Source of the DNA: CAZCAC01 sp964496575
GTDB lineage: Bacteria; Planctomycetota; UBA1135; GCA-002686595
Length of the DNA: 45,568 bases
Assembly: GCA_964496575.1 (NCBI GenBank)
Contig: CAZCAC010000069.1
Span: forward strand, 1-45,568
Direction of reading: 5' to 3'
Shown: positions 7,707 through 16,407 of the stretch, piece after piece
Position numbering within the stretch: position 1 is the stretch's first letter
Layout: each line of letters opens with the position of its first letter
Position numbers and translations under genes: made by a program
Notes under the pieces: model-generated
The model's input: the letters and a program-made list of their open reading frames with translations, nothing else
The model's database searches: none
Told to the model about the DNA's origin: nothing

Positions 7707-9749
7707 ATGCTGAACTTCGCGACGAACCGGATTCTGGCCGCCGGACTGCTGATCCTGGCGACTCCCGTCACCTTCGCCCAGGAGCGCGTTCCCGGCGATG
7801 TCTGGTTGCGCTTCGAGACCCCGGAGGAGGCCGGCTTCTCCTCGGAGAAGCTCGCCGAAGCGAAGGAGTACTACGACTCGCTCGACGCCGCGGCCGCGAT
7901 GGTGATCTTCGACGGCGCGGTGCTCGCCTCCTGGGGGGATGTCGAACGCCGGCTCATGTGCCACTCGATGCGCAAGAGCGTGATGAGCGCGGCCTGGGGC
8001 GTGCACGTCGATCGCGGGGAAGTAGATCTCTCGAAGACCCTGGCCGAGCTCGGGATCGACGACATGGAGCCGAAGCTCACCGAGGTCGAGAAGCGAGCGA
8101 CGATCCTCGATCTGTTGAAAGCGCGCTCGGGCGTCTACCGACTCGCGGCCTACGAGCCGCCGCAGAACCCCAAGCCCCCGCGCCACAGCCATGAGCCGGG
8201 CACGTTCTTCTGCTACAACAACTGGGACTTCAACACGCTGCTGACGATGTTCGAGCAGGAGGTCGGCAAGGACTTCTTCGTCGACGTCTACGAGAGCCTT
8301 GCGTTGCCGACCGGCATGCGGGACTACCTCCCGCGGCACGGCTATCGGCACTACGAACGCGACAAGTCGATTCACCCCGCTTATCCGATCCGGATGTCCG
8401 CGCGCGACCTGGCTCGCTTCGGCACGCTCTTCCTGCGGGAGGGGCGCTGGGGTGAGCAGCAGGTGCTGTCGAAGGAGTGGGTCGAGCGCTGCCGCACGCC
8501 GTACTCGGAGACGGGGCGGGGCGGCGGCTACGGGCTGCTCTGGTGGACGGCGGGGGAGGAGGATCTCCTGGCGCTCGGGATGTACTCCGCGCTCGGCTAC
8601 GGGGGGCACGCGGTCGACGTCCTGCCGGGGGCGAACCTGGTGCTGGTCTTTCGCGTGAATACCTTCGAGGGCAAGAGCGTGAGCTCGGGGCGGCGGAAGC
8701 GGCTCCTGGGCAAGATCCTCGCGGCGAAGATCGGTGAGCCGAAGGAGGACCCGGCGCTGGTCGAGCTCGAGCCGGTGGTGCGGGCCCGCCAGATTCCCGA
8801 CGCCGCCATCGACGCCGAAGCGTACGTAGGCGAGCTCGACGTTCCTCCCTTCGGCCTGGCGAAGGTGAGCCAGGCCGAGGATGGCGCGCTCGTGGTCGGC
8901 TTGCCGGGGCGCGACACCTTCGACCTGATTCCGCTCGGAGGGGATCGCTTCCTGATCGCCGACATCGAGACCGAGATGGCTTTCGATCGCGGCCCCGACG
9001 GAAAGGTGGCCGGCGTCATCCACCCTCAGCACAGCGGCGCGATTGCGCGAGAGCTCCTGCAGGATGGATCGACCGACGAGGCGATGGCCCTCCTCGAGAA
9101 GATCCTGCATCACTTCCCCGACAGCGCCACCGTCCACGCCGGCCTGGGCCTCGGCAACGAGCAGCTCGGCCAGCTGCAGGCGGCCAGGACGTGCTTCGAG
9201 AGAGCGATCGAGCTGGGCCGCAGCGGCGCCGACCCCGCGCTGGAGCAGTACGAAGAGAGCCTGGCTCGAGTGGTCGAGGCGCTCGGGGGCGAGGCCCCCG
9301 ACTACTCGACCATCGACGGCACGCTCGAGACCCTCTACGCCGCGGTCTCCTTCGGTCCCGGCGGCGAGTGCGACTGGGATCGCCTGCGCGAGATCTTCTT
9401 CCCCGGCGCAATCTTCATCCAGCCGCCGAAGCGCGGGGAGAAGCGAAAGGTGATCGACCTCGAGGGCTTCTTCGCCGACTGGCACGAGTTCTTCGCCAAT
9501 TCGACCGTCCGCGAGACCGGCTTCGTCGAGAAGCTCGCTCACCGCACCACCGATCACTTCGGTGATATCGCGCACGCCTACGTCGTCTTCGAGGTGCGCG
9601 TCGACCCCGACAGCCCGCGACCTCTCGCCCGCGGCATGGACAGCATCCAGCTGGTGCGCGTCGATGACCGCTGGTGGGTCAACTCGATCATCACCGAGTT
9701 CGAGCGACCCGGGCGCGCGATGCCGGAGCGGTTCGTGGGCGGGGACTGA
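7707..9749 (+). CDS. Secreted serine hydrolase (beta-lactamase fold) fused to TPR and NTF2-like domains
   Basis: 680 residues. A signal peptide (1-24, ending T-F-A-Q) precedes a class C beta-lactamase/DD-peptidase-like domain (about 35-340) with the nucleophile motif S87-M-R-K90 and Y170-N-N172 as the Y-x-N element. A region of about 60 residues then looks like the small C-terminal beta domain of such esterases. Next come about two TPR units (about 450-515), with A-M-A-L-L-E-K-I-L-H-H-F-P and A-R-T-C-F-E-R-A-I-E-L-G. The last 140 residues resemble a SnoaL/NTF2-like cone (D-W-D-R-L-R-E-I-F-F-P-G-A ... W-W-V-N-S-I). The three-part fusion is uncommon. Substrate could be an ester, peptide or lactam. 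The next gene starts 75 nt downstream on the same strand. Confidence 0.88.
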   Translation: MLNFATNRILAAGLLILATPVTFAQERVPGDVWLRFETPEEAGFSSEKLAEAKEYYDSLDAAAAMVIFDGAVLASWGDVERRLMCHSMRKSVMSAAWGVHVDRGEVDLSKTLAELGIDDMEPKLTEVEKRATILDLLKARSGVYRLAAYEPPQNPKPPRHSHEPGTFFCYNNWDFNTLLTMFEQEVGKDFFVDVYESLALPTGMRDYLPRHGYRHYERDKSIHPAYPIRMSARDLARFGTLFLREGRWGEQQVLSKEWVERCRTPYSETGRGGGYGLLWWTAGEEDLLALGMYSALGYGGHAVDVLPGANLVLVFRVNTFEGKSVSSGRRKRLLGKILAAKIGEPKEDPALVELEPVVRARQIPDAAIDAEAYVGELDVPPFGLAKVSQAEDGALVVGLPGRDTFDLIPLGGDRFLIADIETEMAFDRGPDGKVAGVIHPQHSGAIARELLQDGSTDEAMALLEKILHHFPDSATVHAGLGLGNEQLGQLQAARTCFERAIELGRSGADPALEQYEESLARVVEALGGEAPDYSTIDGTLETLYAAVSFGPGGECDWDRLREIFFPGAIFIQPPKRGEKRKVIDLEGFFADWHEFFANSTVRETGFVEKLAHRTTDHFGDIAHAYVVFEVRVDPDSPRPLARGMDSIQLVRVDDRWWVNSIITEFERPGRAMPERFVGGD

Positions 9750-9824
9750 CGACTTCGATCGTCATGCGCAACCGCCGCCGGCCGGCGGGGTAGCCGCTAC
9801 AATGAACGGAGAGGAGAAACGCAC

Positions 9825-12023
9825 ATGACCATCTCGACTCGTCATCGGTCGCTAGCACTGGTCGCGGCCCTCGCTCTGATCGGCGTCGCGGCGGTGTTCT
9901 GGCATCTCGCTCCGGAGGGCTCGCGCCAGGCCCTCGAGCCCGAGCCTCCCGCGCCGGCCGTCGACACTCGAGAGCTCGCCAATTTGCCCGACGCATCCTC
10001 GGGGTCCGACTCGGCCGCAACAGCAGGCGAGGCCGAACGCCGCGTGGCCGACCTTCCCGACGAGGCGAGGCCCGTCGAACCCGAACAGCCGGGCTACCTC
10101 GTGCGCGTGCAGAACACGGCGGGGGTCCCGTATGTAGGTGCCCACGTCGCGCTCTGTGATCCCGGCTGGACTCGCTCCTCGTTCTGGATCCAGACGGACA
10201 ACCCGACCCGGCGCACCGATGCCCAGGGCATCGCCGACTTCGGGGCGGTCAGGTCGAACCACTCCTTGGTGCTGGTCGTGATGCGCGGGATGGCGCCGCG
10301 ACTCGAGCAACGAACCACCGAGCACGGTGAGCAGCGGGTCACGCTGACCAGGAACCTCTCCCTCGAGGGGCGGGTGTGGCTCGACGGCGCGCCGCCGGAA
10401 CGGTCGCTGAAGCTGGAGATCGTCGGCTTCCAGGACCCGAGCACGAACTGGTGTCCCGCCGCGCGACTCGAGCTCTCGCAACACGGGCTGGGCGACAGTC
10501 GGCTGTCGATCGAAACGGGCGCCGGTGGCGCATTCGAGGCCTACGGCCTGAGCGCCGGCGAGGTGGTCACCCTGCGCGTGCCCGAGACCCTGCGCCTGGT
10601 GAACCCGACGCGCGAAGAGAAGCCTCGAGATCTCGAGCTGCTGCTTCCGCGGGCGGGGCTCTCTCTCGAGCTGAGCTCGCTGTCCCTCTTGACCGGCCGC
10701 ATCGTGAGTCGCGACGCCACCGTGGATACGACCTCGTCCACGCGGCACGGCGCGCCGGTGACGATCATCTACCAGCTGTTGCGCGAGTCCGGCGCCTCGA
10801 TCGACGGACACCTCGACACCGCCGTCGGCGAGAGCTTCGAGATCCCCTTCAGCGCGACGGACCTGGTCGGCGCGGAGCTCCGGTTCTCGACGCGCTGGTT
10901 CGGGGGGGAGGAGCTGGCGAGACGCGAGCTGAAGGAGCGCCTCACCGGTTCCCGAGATCTCGGCGACATCGTGGTGGGTGAGACCGAGCGCGAGCTGGCG
11001 ATCCTGGTGCGGGACACCCCAGGCGCACCGATTCCGGGCGCGCGCGCGATGGTCGGAGGCCGGGTGAGCCGGCCCGCCGGCGAGGGGGGGCGCATCCAGC
11101 TCACCGCGCGTCCTGGCGTACGCTGGCTCTCGGTCGGTGCTGCCAGCTATCAGCTCCGGCGGTTCGAGCTGCCCGAAGTCCCGCCCGACCCTCTCGTCGT
11201 CACGCTCCGATCGGCGAATCGGCTGCGTATCGTGGTGTTCTCGCCCGACGGCAAGCCGGCGCAGCACATCCGCGTGCAGCTGACTCTCGCCGGCACGCTC
11301 ACCGACGATCTGCCCGAAGGGAACGGCGAGTTCGCGGAGGTGCGCGGTGCCGTGCCCTTCGCGGGCTCCTGGTCCAGCGACTGGCGCACGCACTACTACG
11401 AGCTCGGCGCGGAAGGGGTGCTCGAGCTCTCCGACCTGGCCCCGAACGAGGACCTGAAGGTCGCGATCGCCGACCGCTACGAACACACTCTGGCCGAGGC
11501 CACCGTGCAGCTCGGCGAGAGCGAAACGCGCGAGCTGCGCTTCGATCTTTCACATCCGCCCCGCGACCTCGACGGCCGCGTCGTCGACCACTCCGGCGAG
11601 CCGATCGTATCCGCCCGCGTGTCCCTGGGCGGTTTCCTCCATGAGGCCAGGACCGGGGAGGATGGGCGCTACCTCCTGGAAGCCGTGTACGACGAGTCGC
11701 CCAGGCTCTACGTGTCGGCCGATGGTTTCGCGACGCGAACGGTCACGGGCGACGAGCTCCGGCGTGGCGAGATCGTGCTCGAGCCGGCGCGCACGATCTG
11801 GATCGAGGTCGTCGACGCGACGGGCGAGCGCACCCCGGCCTCGGTACAGCTCCTGTTCGAAGGCACCGAGCCGGTCGGTGGCGCCACCCACAGCCCTGGC
11901 TTCTACCAGTTCGACCGCGTTCCCACTCGCTCGGCCACCGCGCGCGCCACGACCGACGACGGCCGCTCGATCGAGATACCCGTCGGCCCCTTCGAGACCG
12001 AAGTCCGTCTCATCTTGCCGTAG
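9825..12023 (+). CDS. Membrane-anchored carboxypeptidase-regulatory-like protein
   Basis: 732 residues; start supported by AGAGGAG about 9 nt upstream of ATG 9825. One N-terminal hydrophobic segment (about 10-28) is followed by a Pro/Ala/Glu-rich linker (30-90). A long beta-sandwich array then shows repeated carboxypeptidase-regulatory-like signatures, such as L-E-G-R-V-W-L-D-G, D-L-D-G-R-V-V-D-H-S-G-E-P-I-V-S-A-R-V and D-G-R-Y-L-L-E. No enzyme motif is seen. The layout (one N-terminal anchor, large outward beta domains) resembles the 1087-residue protein at 41023-44286, although the two are divergent. The stop is only 8 nt before the sulfatase start, so the two genes are probably one transcript. 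A structural or binding role at the cell surface is inferred. Confidence 0.8.
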   Translation: MTISTRHRSLALVAALALIGVAAVFWHLAPEGSRQALEPEPPAPAVDTRELANLPDASSGSDSAATAGEAERRVADLPDEARPVEPEQPGYLVRVQNTAGVPYVGAHVALCDPGWTRSSFWIQTDNPTRRTDAQGIADFGAVRSNHSLVLVVMRGMAPRLEQRTTEHGEQRVTLTRNLSLEGRVWLDGAPPERSLKLEIVGFQDPSTNWCPAARLELSQHGLGDSRLSIETGAGGAFEAYGLSAGEVVTLRVPETLRLVNPTREEKPRDLELLLPRAGLSLELSSLSLLTGRIVSRDATVDTTSSTRHGAPVTIIYQLLRESGASIDGHLDTAVGESFEIPFSATDLVGAELRFSTRWFGGEELARRELKERLTGSRDLGDIVVGETERELAILVRDTPGAPIPGARAMVGGRVSRPAGEGGRIQLTARPGVRWLSVGAASYQLRRFELPEVPPDPLVVTLRSANRLRIVVFSPDGKPAQHIRVQLTLAGTLTDDLPEGNGEFAEVRGAVPFAGSWSSDWRTHYYELGAEGVLELSDLAPNEDLKVAIADRYEHTLAEATVQLGESETRELRFDLSHPPRDLDGRVVDHSGEPIVSARVSLGGFLHEARTGEDGRYLLEAVYDESPRLYVSADGFATRTVTGDELRRGEIVLEPARTIWIEVVDATGERTPASVQLLFEGTEPVGGATHSPGFYQFDRVPTRSATARATTDDGRSIEIPVGPFETEVRLILP

Positions 12024-12031
12024 CAGTACGA

Positions 12032-13447
12032 ATGATGCGCAAGAAACAGACCCTGACCACCGGGCGAGCCCTTCTACCGCTGATCCTGCTCCTTGCCGTC
12101 TTCGCGTCAGCGACCGCTCGAGCAACAGCAGAAGAGAGCCGACCCAACATCATCCTGGTCTTCATCGACGACATGGGCTGGGCAGACCTCTCGTGCTTCG
12201 GCAACGCGGAGGGCATGACACCGCGGATCGATCGAATGGCGGCCGAGGGGATCGCATTCGAGCACTTCTACGTCAACTCGCCGATCTGCTCGCCCTCGCG
12301 CGTCGCGATCTCGACCGGGCAGTATCCCCAGCGCTGGCGGATCACCTCCTTCCTGAACAACCGGCGTAGCAACGAGAAGCGTGGGATGGCGAGCTGGCTC
12401 GATCCACGCGCTCCGATGCTCGCCCGCGACCTGAAAGACGCGGGCTACGCGACGGGGCACTTCGGCAAGTGGCACATGGGCGGCCAGCGAGACGTGGCCG
12501 ACGCCCCGGCGATCGCGGAGTACGGCTTCGACGAGTCCTTGACCAACTTCGAGGGGATGGGGGCGAAGCTCCTGCCGCTGACGATGAAGCCCGGCTGGGA
12601 GGAGCCCGGGCGCATCTGGGAGGACGCGGAACGCCTCGGCGAGCCGGTGACCTGGATGCAGCGCTCGGAGATCACCGGCGGTTTCGTCGATGCCGCGGTG
12701 AAGTTCATCGAGAAGGCGGTGAAGAACGGAAGACCCTTCTACGTCAACGTCTGGCCCGATGACGTGCACAGCCCCTTCTACCCGCCGGTCGATCGGTGGG
12801 GCGAGACCAAGCGCGAGCGGTACCTCGCCGTGCTCGAGGCGATGGACCGCCAGCTCGGCCGGCTCTTCGACTTCGTGCGCGACCACGAGGAGCTGAGCCG
12901 GAACACGCTGATCCTGATCTGCTCCGACAATGGCCACGAGCGAGGAGCGGGGCGGGCGGGGGTCTTCAAGGGCTCCAAGGCCACGCTGTTCGAGGGTGGC
13001 GTGCGCTCGCCGCTGATCGTCTGGGGTCCGGGCCTCTTGGCCGACGGAGCGGTGGGCCTGCGCAACGCGACCTCGGTGCTGGCGGCGATCGACCTGGTCC
13101 CGTCATTGCTCGAGCTCGCGGGAGTGGAGCCGCGGGCGGAGGTCACCTACGACGGAGAAGCGCGGCTCGCGACCCTGCTCGGTGCGTCGATCGATTCACG
13201 GCAGGCGCCGCTCTGCTTCAGCCGCCCCCCCGACCACGCGAGCCACAGCGACCTCGGCGAGCTGCCCGACCTCGCGGTGCGCCGGGGGCGCTGGAAGCTC
13301 CTGTGCGACTACCAGGGCGATGAACCACGGCTCTACGATCTGATCGACGATCCCGGCGAGTCGCGCGATCTCGCGGGGAGCCGGCCGGAGCTCGTCCGGG
13401 AGCTGGTGAAGACGGTCACCCGCTGGTGGCAGTCGATGCCCGAGTAG
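12032..13447 (+). CDS. Secreted type I sulfatase
   Basis: 471 residues with a signal peptide (1 to about 34, ending A-T-A). Sulfatase signatures are intact: N-I-I-L-V-F-I-D-D-M-G-W with metal-binding D46 and D47; C86-S-P-S-R90, the C-x-P-S-R motif whose Cys is converted to formylglycine; G-K-W-H-M-G; and C-S-D-N-G-H-E. The length fits the arylsulfatase A-like family. It probably removes sulfate esters from polysaccharides or small molecules in the periplasm; planctomycetes carry many such enzymes. ATG 12035 is an equally good start one codon on. It lies 8 nt after the carboxypeptidase-regulatory-like gene and needs a formylglycine-generating or radical SAM maturase encoded elsewhere. Confidence 0.93.
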   Translation: MMRKKQTLTTGRALLPLILLLAVFASATARATAEESRPNIILVFIDDMGWADLSCFGNAEGMTPRIDRMAAEGIAFEHFYVNSPICSPSRVAISTGQYPQRWRITSFLNNRRSNEKRGMASWLDPRAPMLARDLKDAGYATGHFGKWHMGGQRDVADAPAIAEYGFDESLTNFEGMGAKLLPLTMKPGWEEPGRIWEDAERLGEPVTWMQRSEITGGFVDAAVKFIEKAVKNGRPFYVNVWPDDVHSPFYPPVDRWGETKRERYLAVLEAMDRQLGRLFDFVRDHEELSRNTLILICSDNGHERGAGRAGVFKGSKATLFEGGVRSPLIVWGPGLLADGAVGLRNATSVLAAIDLVPSLLELAGVEPRAEVTYDGEARLATLLGASIDSRQAPLCFSRPPDHASHSDLGELPDLAVRRGRWKLLCDYQGDEPRLYDLIDDPGESRDLAGSRPELVRELVKTVTRWWQSMPE

Positions 13448-13520
13448 CCACGCGGAGTCGCCCGCCCGGTCGCCGTTCCCACCACCGGTCTGCGGGTCCA
13501 GTTGGTGGCGGAAAGGCGGC

Positions 13521-13548
13521 TTGACGGAGCCGGGATTGCCGATAGGAT
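13521..13548 (+). promoter_or_regulatory. Sigma70-like promoter of the nuclease/helicase cassette
   Basis: TTGACG (13521-13526, 5 of 6 to TTGACA) and TAGGAT (13543-13548, 4 of 6 to TATAAT) are separated by 16 bp. The predicted transcript start is near 13555, about 40 nt before the likely start codon of the first cassette gene. The TAG at 13543 is also an in-frame stop that limits how far upstream that gene can begin. Confidence 0.5.
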
Positions 13549-13593
13549 ACCGAACAAACACCTAACAGCTACTCCCCACCCCGGAGGCCCGAT

Positions 13594-15396
13594 CTGTCCG
13601 CTCCGTCGACCCGAACCCCCGTCTTCACCGACCTCGCCTCGCCCCCGCTGGCCGAGCTCGAGGTCCTGGTGCTCGATTGCCAGACCACCGGCAGCTCGCC
13701 CGAAAAAGGGCGAGTGCTGGAGATCGCCTGGAGCCGGGGGTGCGCGGCGGACGGGGCGTGGGGAGCAGGGCCGCCGGTCGTCTCCCACCTGGTGAAGCTG
13801 CCGCGGGGGGAGCGGCTGCCGTCGCGGATCGCCCGCCTGACCGGGATCGCTCCGCGCGATCTCGTCGGGGCGCCGACCTGGGAGGAGGTCTGGCGGGAGT
13901 TGCGCGACGAGCTCCGGAGGCGCACCCCGGGGCGCCCGACCGGAGTGGCGCACTTCGCCCGCTTCGAGCGAGCCTTCCTCGAGGACTGGCGGTGCCGGGG
14001 TGGTGACGACCGCGCGAGTGCGCCCCTCGACCTGCTCTGCACCCACGAGATCGCCATCCGCCTCCTGCCGGGACTGCCCCGGCGCGGCCTGCGCGCGGTG
14101 GCGGGACACCTCGGCCACGTGATGGCCGAGCAGCGCCGAGCCCGGGGGCACGTGACCGCGACGGTCGCGGTGTGGTGTGCGCTGGTGAAGAAGCTGGGCG
14201 GAGCGGGAATCACCACGAGGGCCGACCTCTCCGAGTGGCTCCGCGAGGCGAGACCGATCCGCCGCGGCGGCCGAGAGTTCTCCCTGCCCCGCGAGGAGCG
14301 CCTCGCCCTGCCCGATCTCCCCGGCGTCTACCGGATGAAGGGACGCGGCGGCGAGGTGCTCTACGTCGGCAAGGCGACCTCGCTCCGCCAGCGCGTCAAC
14401 TCCTACTTCCGGACCCGCCATCGTCGCCCCGGGGGCGAGCGCACCCTGGAGATGCTGACGCAGGTCGCGGGGGTCGAGGTGACGCCCTGCGGCTCGCCCC
14501 TGGAGGCGGCGCTGCGCGAGGCCGACGCGATCAAGGAGCACGCCCCGCCATACAACGTCGCGCTACGTGGGCGCGAAATGGAGGTCTACTTCGCCAGCAC
14601 CGACCTGGCCACCGTGCGCCCGGTCCCGGTGGGCAAGCACCGGGTCGGGCCCCTGCCCCGGCGTGATTCCCTCGCTCCGCTCTGGGCGCTGAGGCGGCTC
14701 CTGCGGAACGGAATCGGCCCCGCGCAGCGGGCGCCGCTCTGGATGCTGGCGCTCGGCTTCGGAGTGCCGAGGCCGCGGTCGCTGCGCCCCCTCGAACGCG
14801 GGCGCCTCGACGAGCGAGGCCTCCGCGAGGGGCTGGCCCTGTTCACCGATCGCGTGGGCTGGACCGACCGCCCCGACCTTCCCGCCCCGGAGATGCTGCG
14901 CGCCGGCGAGAGGCTGTGGCGCGAGCACCTCGCCGAGCGCGAGGAGCGGTGCCTCGAGGACGAGGAGGCGCCGCCGGTGGAGGAGGACAGCCCCCGCGAT
15001 CCCGAGGACGTGGCGCGGTGGTTCGCCCTGGCCGTGGGCCGCTGCGCCCAGCTCGTCCAGCGCTCGAAGTGGTTCGTGAAGCTGTGCGAAGCGAACCTGT
15101 GGTGGCGGCCGTCGGGGGGCGAGGCCCAGTTGCTGCGGGTGGAGCGGGGCGAGCTCGAGAGCTGTCGCGCGGCCGAGGAGGCCTCGCCGGGAGAGCGTGC
15201 TCCCGTGCCGCGGGGCGTGGCGCTCACGCCGCTGGCGCGCCGCCGTGCCTTCGACGCGGCGGCCTACGATCGGCTCCGCGTCCTCACCACCGAGCTGCGG
15301 CGGATCATCAAGGAAGGTGCCGAGATCGAGCTGCGCCTCGGCACCGGGCGCCCCCTGAGGGGGCCCTCCATCGCGCGGCGCATAGAAGGAGTCTGA
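13594..15396 (+). CDS. DnaQ-like (degenerate DEDDh) / GIY-YIG nuclease fusion
   Basis: About 600 residues if translation starts at CTG 13594, which has GGAGG (13583-13587) 6 nt upstream. The only standard start in frame, GTG 13669, would remove the first beta strand (E-L-E-V-L-V-L-D) of the exonuclease fold. Domain 1 is DnaQ-like, but its catalytic residues look lost: motif I is D-C-Q-T-T-G (Glu to Gln), motif II is H-F-A-R-F-E-R-A-F-L (Asp to Glu), and motif III is G-H-V-T-A-T-V with no Asp. Domain 2 is a complete UvrC/Cho-like GIY-YIG nuclease: L-P-G-V-Y, L-Y-V-G-K-A, L-R-Q-R-V, and E-A-D-A-I-K-E-H-x-P-P-Y-N. The last 270 residues are unassigned. Actinobacterial exonuclease/UvrC-like fusions are known relatives. 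It leads a three-gene cassette with the next start 3 nt after its stop. Confidence 0.85.
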   Translation: MSAPSTRTPVFTDLASPPLAELEVLVLDCQTTGSSPEKGRVLEIAWSRGCAADGAWGAGPPVVSHLVKLPRGERLPSRIARLTGIAPRDLVGAPTWEEVWRELRDELRRRTPGRPTGVAHFARFERAFLEDWRCRGGDDRASAPLDLLCTHEIAIRLLPGLPRRGLRAVAGHLGHVMAEQRRARGHVTATVAVWCALVKKLGGAGITTRADLSEWLREARPIRRGGREFSLPREERLALPDLPGVYRMKGRGGEVLYVGKATSLRQRVNSYFRTRHRRPGGERTLEMLTQVAGVEVTPCGSPLEAALREADAIKEHAPPYNVALRGREMEVYFASTDLATVRPVPVGKHRVGPLPRRDSLAPLWALRRLLRNGIGPAQRAPLWMLALGFGVPRPRSLRPLERGRLDERGLREGLALFTDRVGWTDRPDLPAPEMLRAGERLWREHLAEREERCLEDEEAPPVEEDSPRDPEDVARWFALAVGRCAQLVQRSKWFVKLCEANLWWRPSGGEAQLLRVERGELESCRAAEEASPGERAPVPRGVALTPLARRRAFDAAAYDRLRVLTTELRRIIKEGAEIELRLGTGRPLRGPSIARRIEGV

Positions 15397-15399
15397 GTC

Positions 15400-16407
15400 A
15401 TGGGTCCCGCACGAGCACTCTTCCTGGCCGATACGCACCTGGGCTTCGACGAGCCCGCGAAACCCCGCGTCGAGCGCCGCCGGCGGGGGCCGGACTTCTT
15501 CGACGCCTACGAACGGGCCCTCGCCCCCGCTCGCGAGGGGCGGGTGAATTTCGTGGTGCACGGTGGGGACCTCTTCTTCCGCAGCCGCGTGTCGGTCGAC
15601 CTCGCCCAGCGCGCCTACGCGCCCCTCGTCGACGTCGCCGAGCGTGGCGTGCCCGTCTTCATCGTGCCGGGGAACCACGAGCGCGCGCACCTGCCGCACC
15701 CGCTCTTCCTGTGCCACCCGCAGGTCCACGTCTTCGATCGGCCCCGGACCTTCACCGTCGAGGCGGCCGGGATGCGGATCGCGCTGGCGGGCTTTCCCTT
15801 CCACCGCGAGGTCGGGGAGGCGGCGCTGCGCGAGCTCCTCCGGGAGACGGAGTGGCGCGAGCAGGAGGCCGACGCGCGGCTGCTCTGCGTGCACCAGGCC
15901 TTCGACGGGGCGCAGGTCGGCGTCCAGGACTTCACCTTCCAGGCCGGCGAGGAGGTGATCCCGCGACGGCACATCCCCCCGGCCTTCACCGCCGTGCTCG
16001 CGGGGCACATCCACCGCGCGCAGGTCCTGGACGGAGGCTGGGCGCCGCCGGTGCTGTACCCCGGCGCGACCGAGCGCACCTCCTTCCAGGAGCGGGAGGA
16101 GCCGAAGGGCTATCTCCTGCTCGAGCTCGCGCCCGACCGCCTCGTCGACAGCCGGTTCGTGCCCCTGCCGTCGCGGCCGATGGAGGTGGTCCACCTCGAC
16201 CCTCGCGGCCTGACCGAGGCCGACGTGCGCGAGCGGCTCCGCCAGCTGCTCCACTCGCTCGATCCCGAAGCGGTGGTGCGCATCGACGTCCCCGGGGTGA
16301 GCCTGCCGCGCGCGCTCGGTGCCGACGCGGTGCGCGCCGCGACTCCCCCGGGGCTGAACGTCTCGGTGAGGCCCGTCGATGCTCCGCGTCGATCTCGCAG
16401 CGCGTGA
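15400..16407 (+). CDS. SbcD/Mre11-like metallophosphoesterase
   Basis: 335 residues. All calcineurin-like motifs of the SbcD/Mre11 group are present: D11-x-H13, G-G-D57, G-N92-H93-E, H165 in C-V-H-Q-A-F, and G-H203-x-H205. The length is shorter than typical SbcD (about 400), and there is no SbcC/Rad50 ATPase gene beside it. It sits between the DnaQ/GIY-YIG gene (3-nt gap) and the nuclease-helicase gene (29-nt overlap), which indicates co-translation. A DNA exo- or endonuclease acting with the helicase is the simplest reading. The C-terminal part (about 240-335) may be a capping or partner-binding region; it includes G-L-T-E-A-D-V-R-E-R-L-R-Q-L-L. Confidence 0.9.
   Translation: MGPARALFLADTHLGFDEPAKPRVERRRRGPDFFDAYERALAPAREGRVNFVVHGGDLFFRSRVSVDLAQRAYAPLVDVAERGVPVFIVPGNHERAHLPHPLFLCHPQVHVFDRPRTFTVEAAGMRIALAGFPFHREVGEAALRELLRETEWREQEADARLLCVHQAFDGAQVGVQDFTFQAGEEVIPRRHIPPAFTAVLAGHIHRAQVLDGGWAPPVLYPGATERTSFQEREEPKGYLLLELAPDRLVDSRFVPLPSRPMEVVHLDPRGLTEADVRERLRQLLHSLDPEAVVRIDVPGVSLPRALGADAVRAATPPGLNVSVRPVDAPRRSRSA

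Noticed and set aside
6435..9575. A 1046-codon open frame on the minus strand
   Set aside because: It runs opposite the serine-hydrolase gene and through an intergenic gap; low-complexity composition, while the plus-strand protein has clear catalytic motifs.
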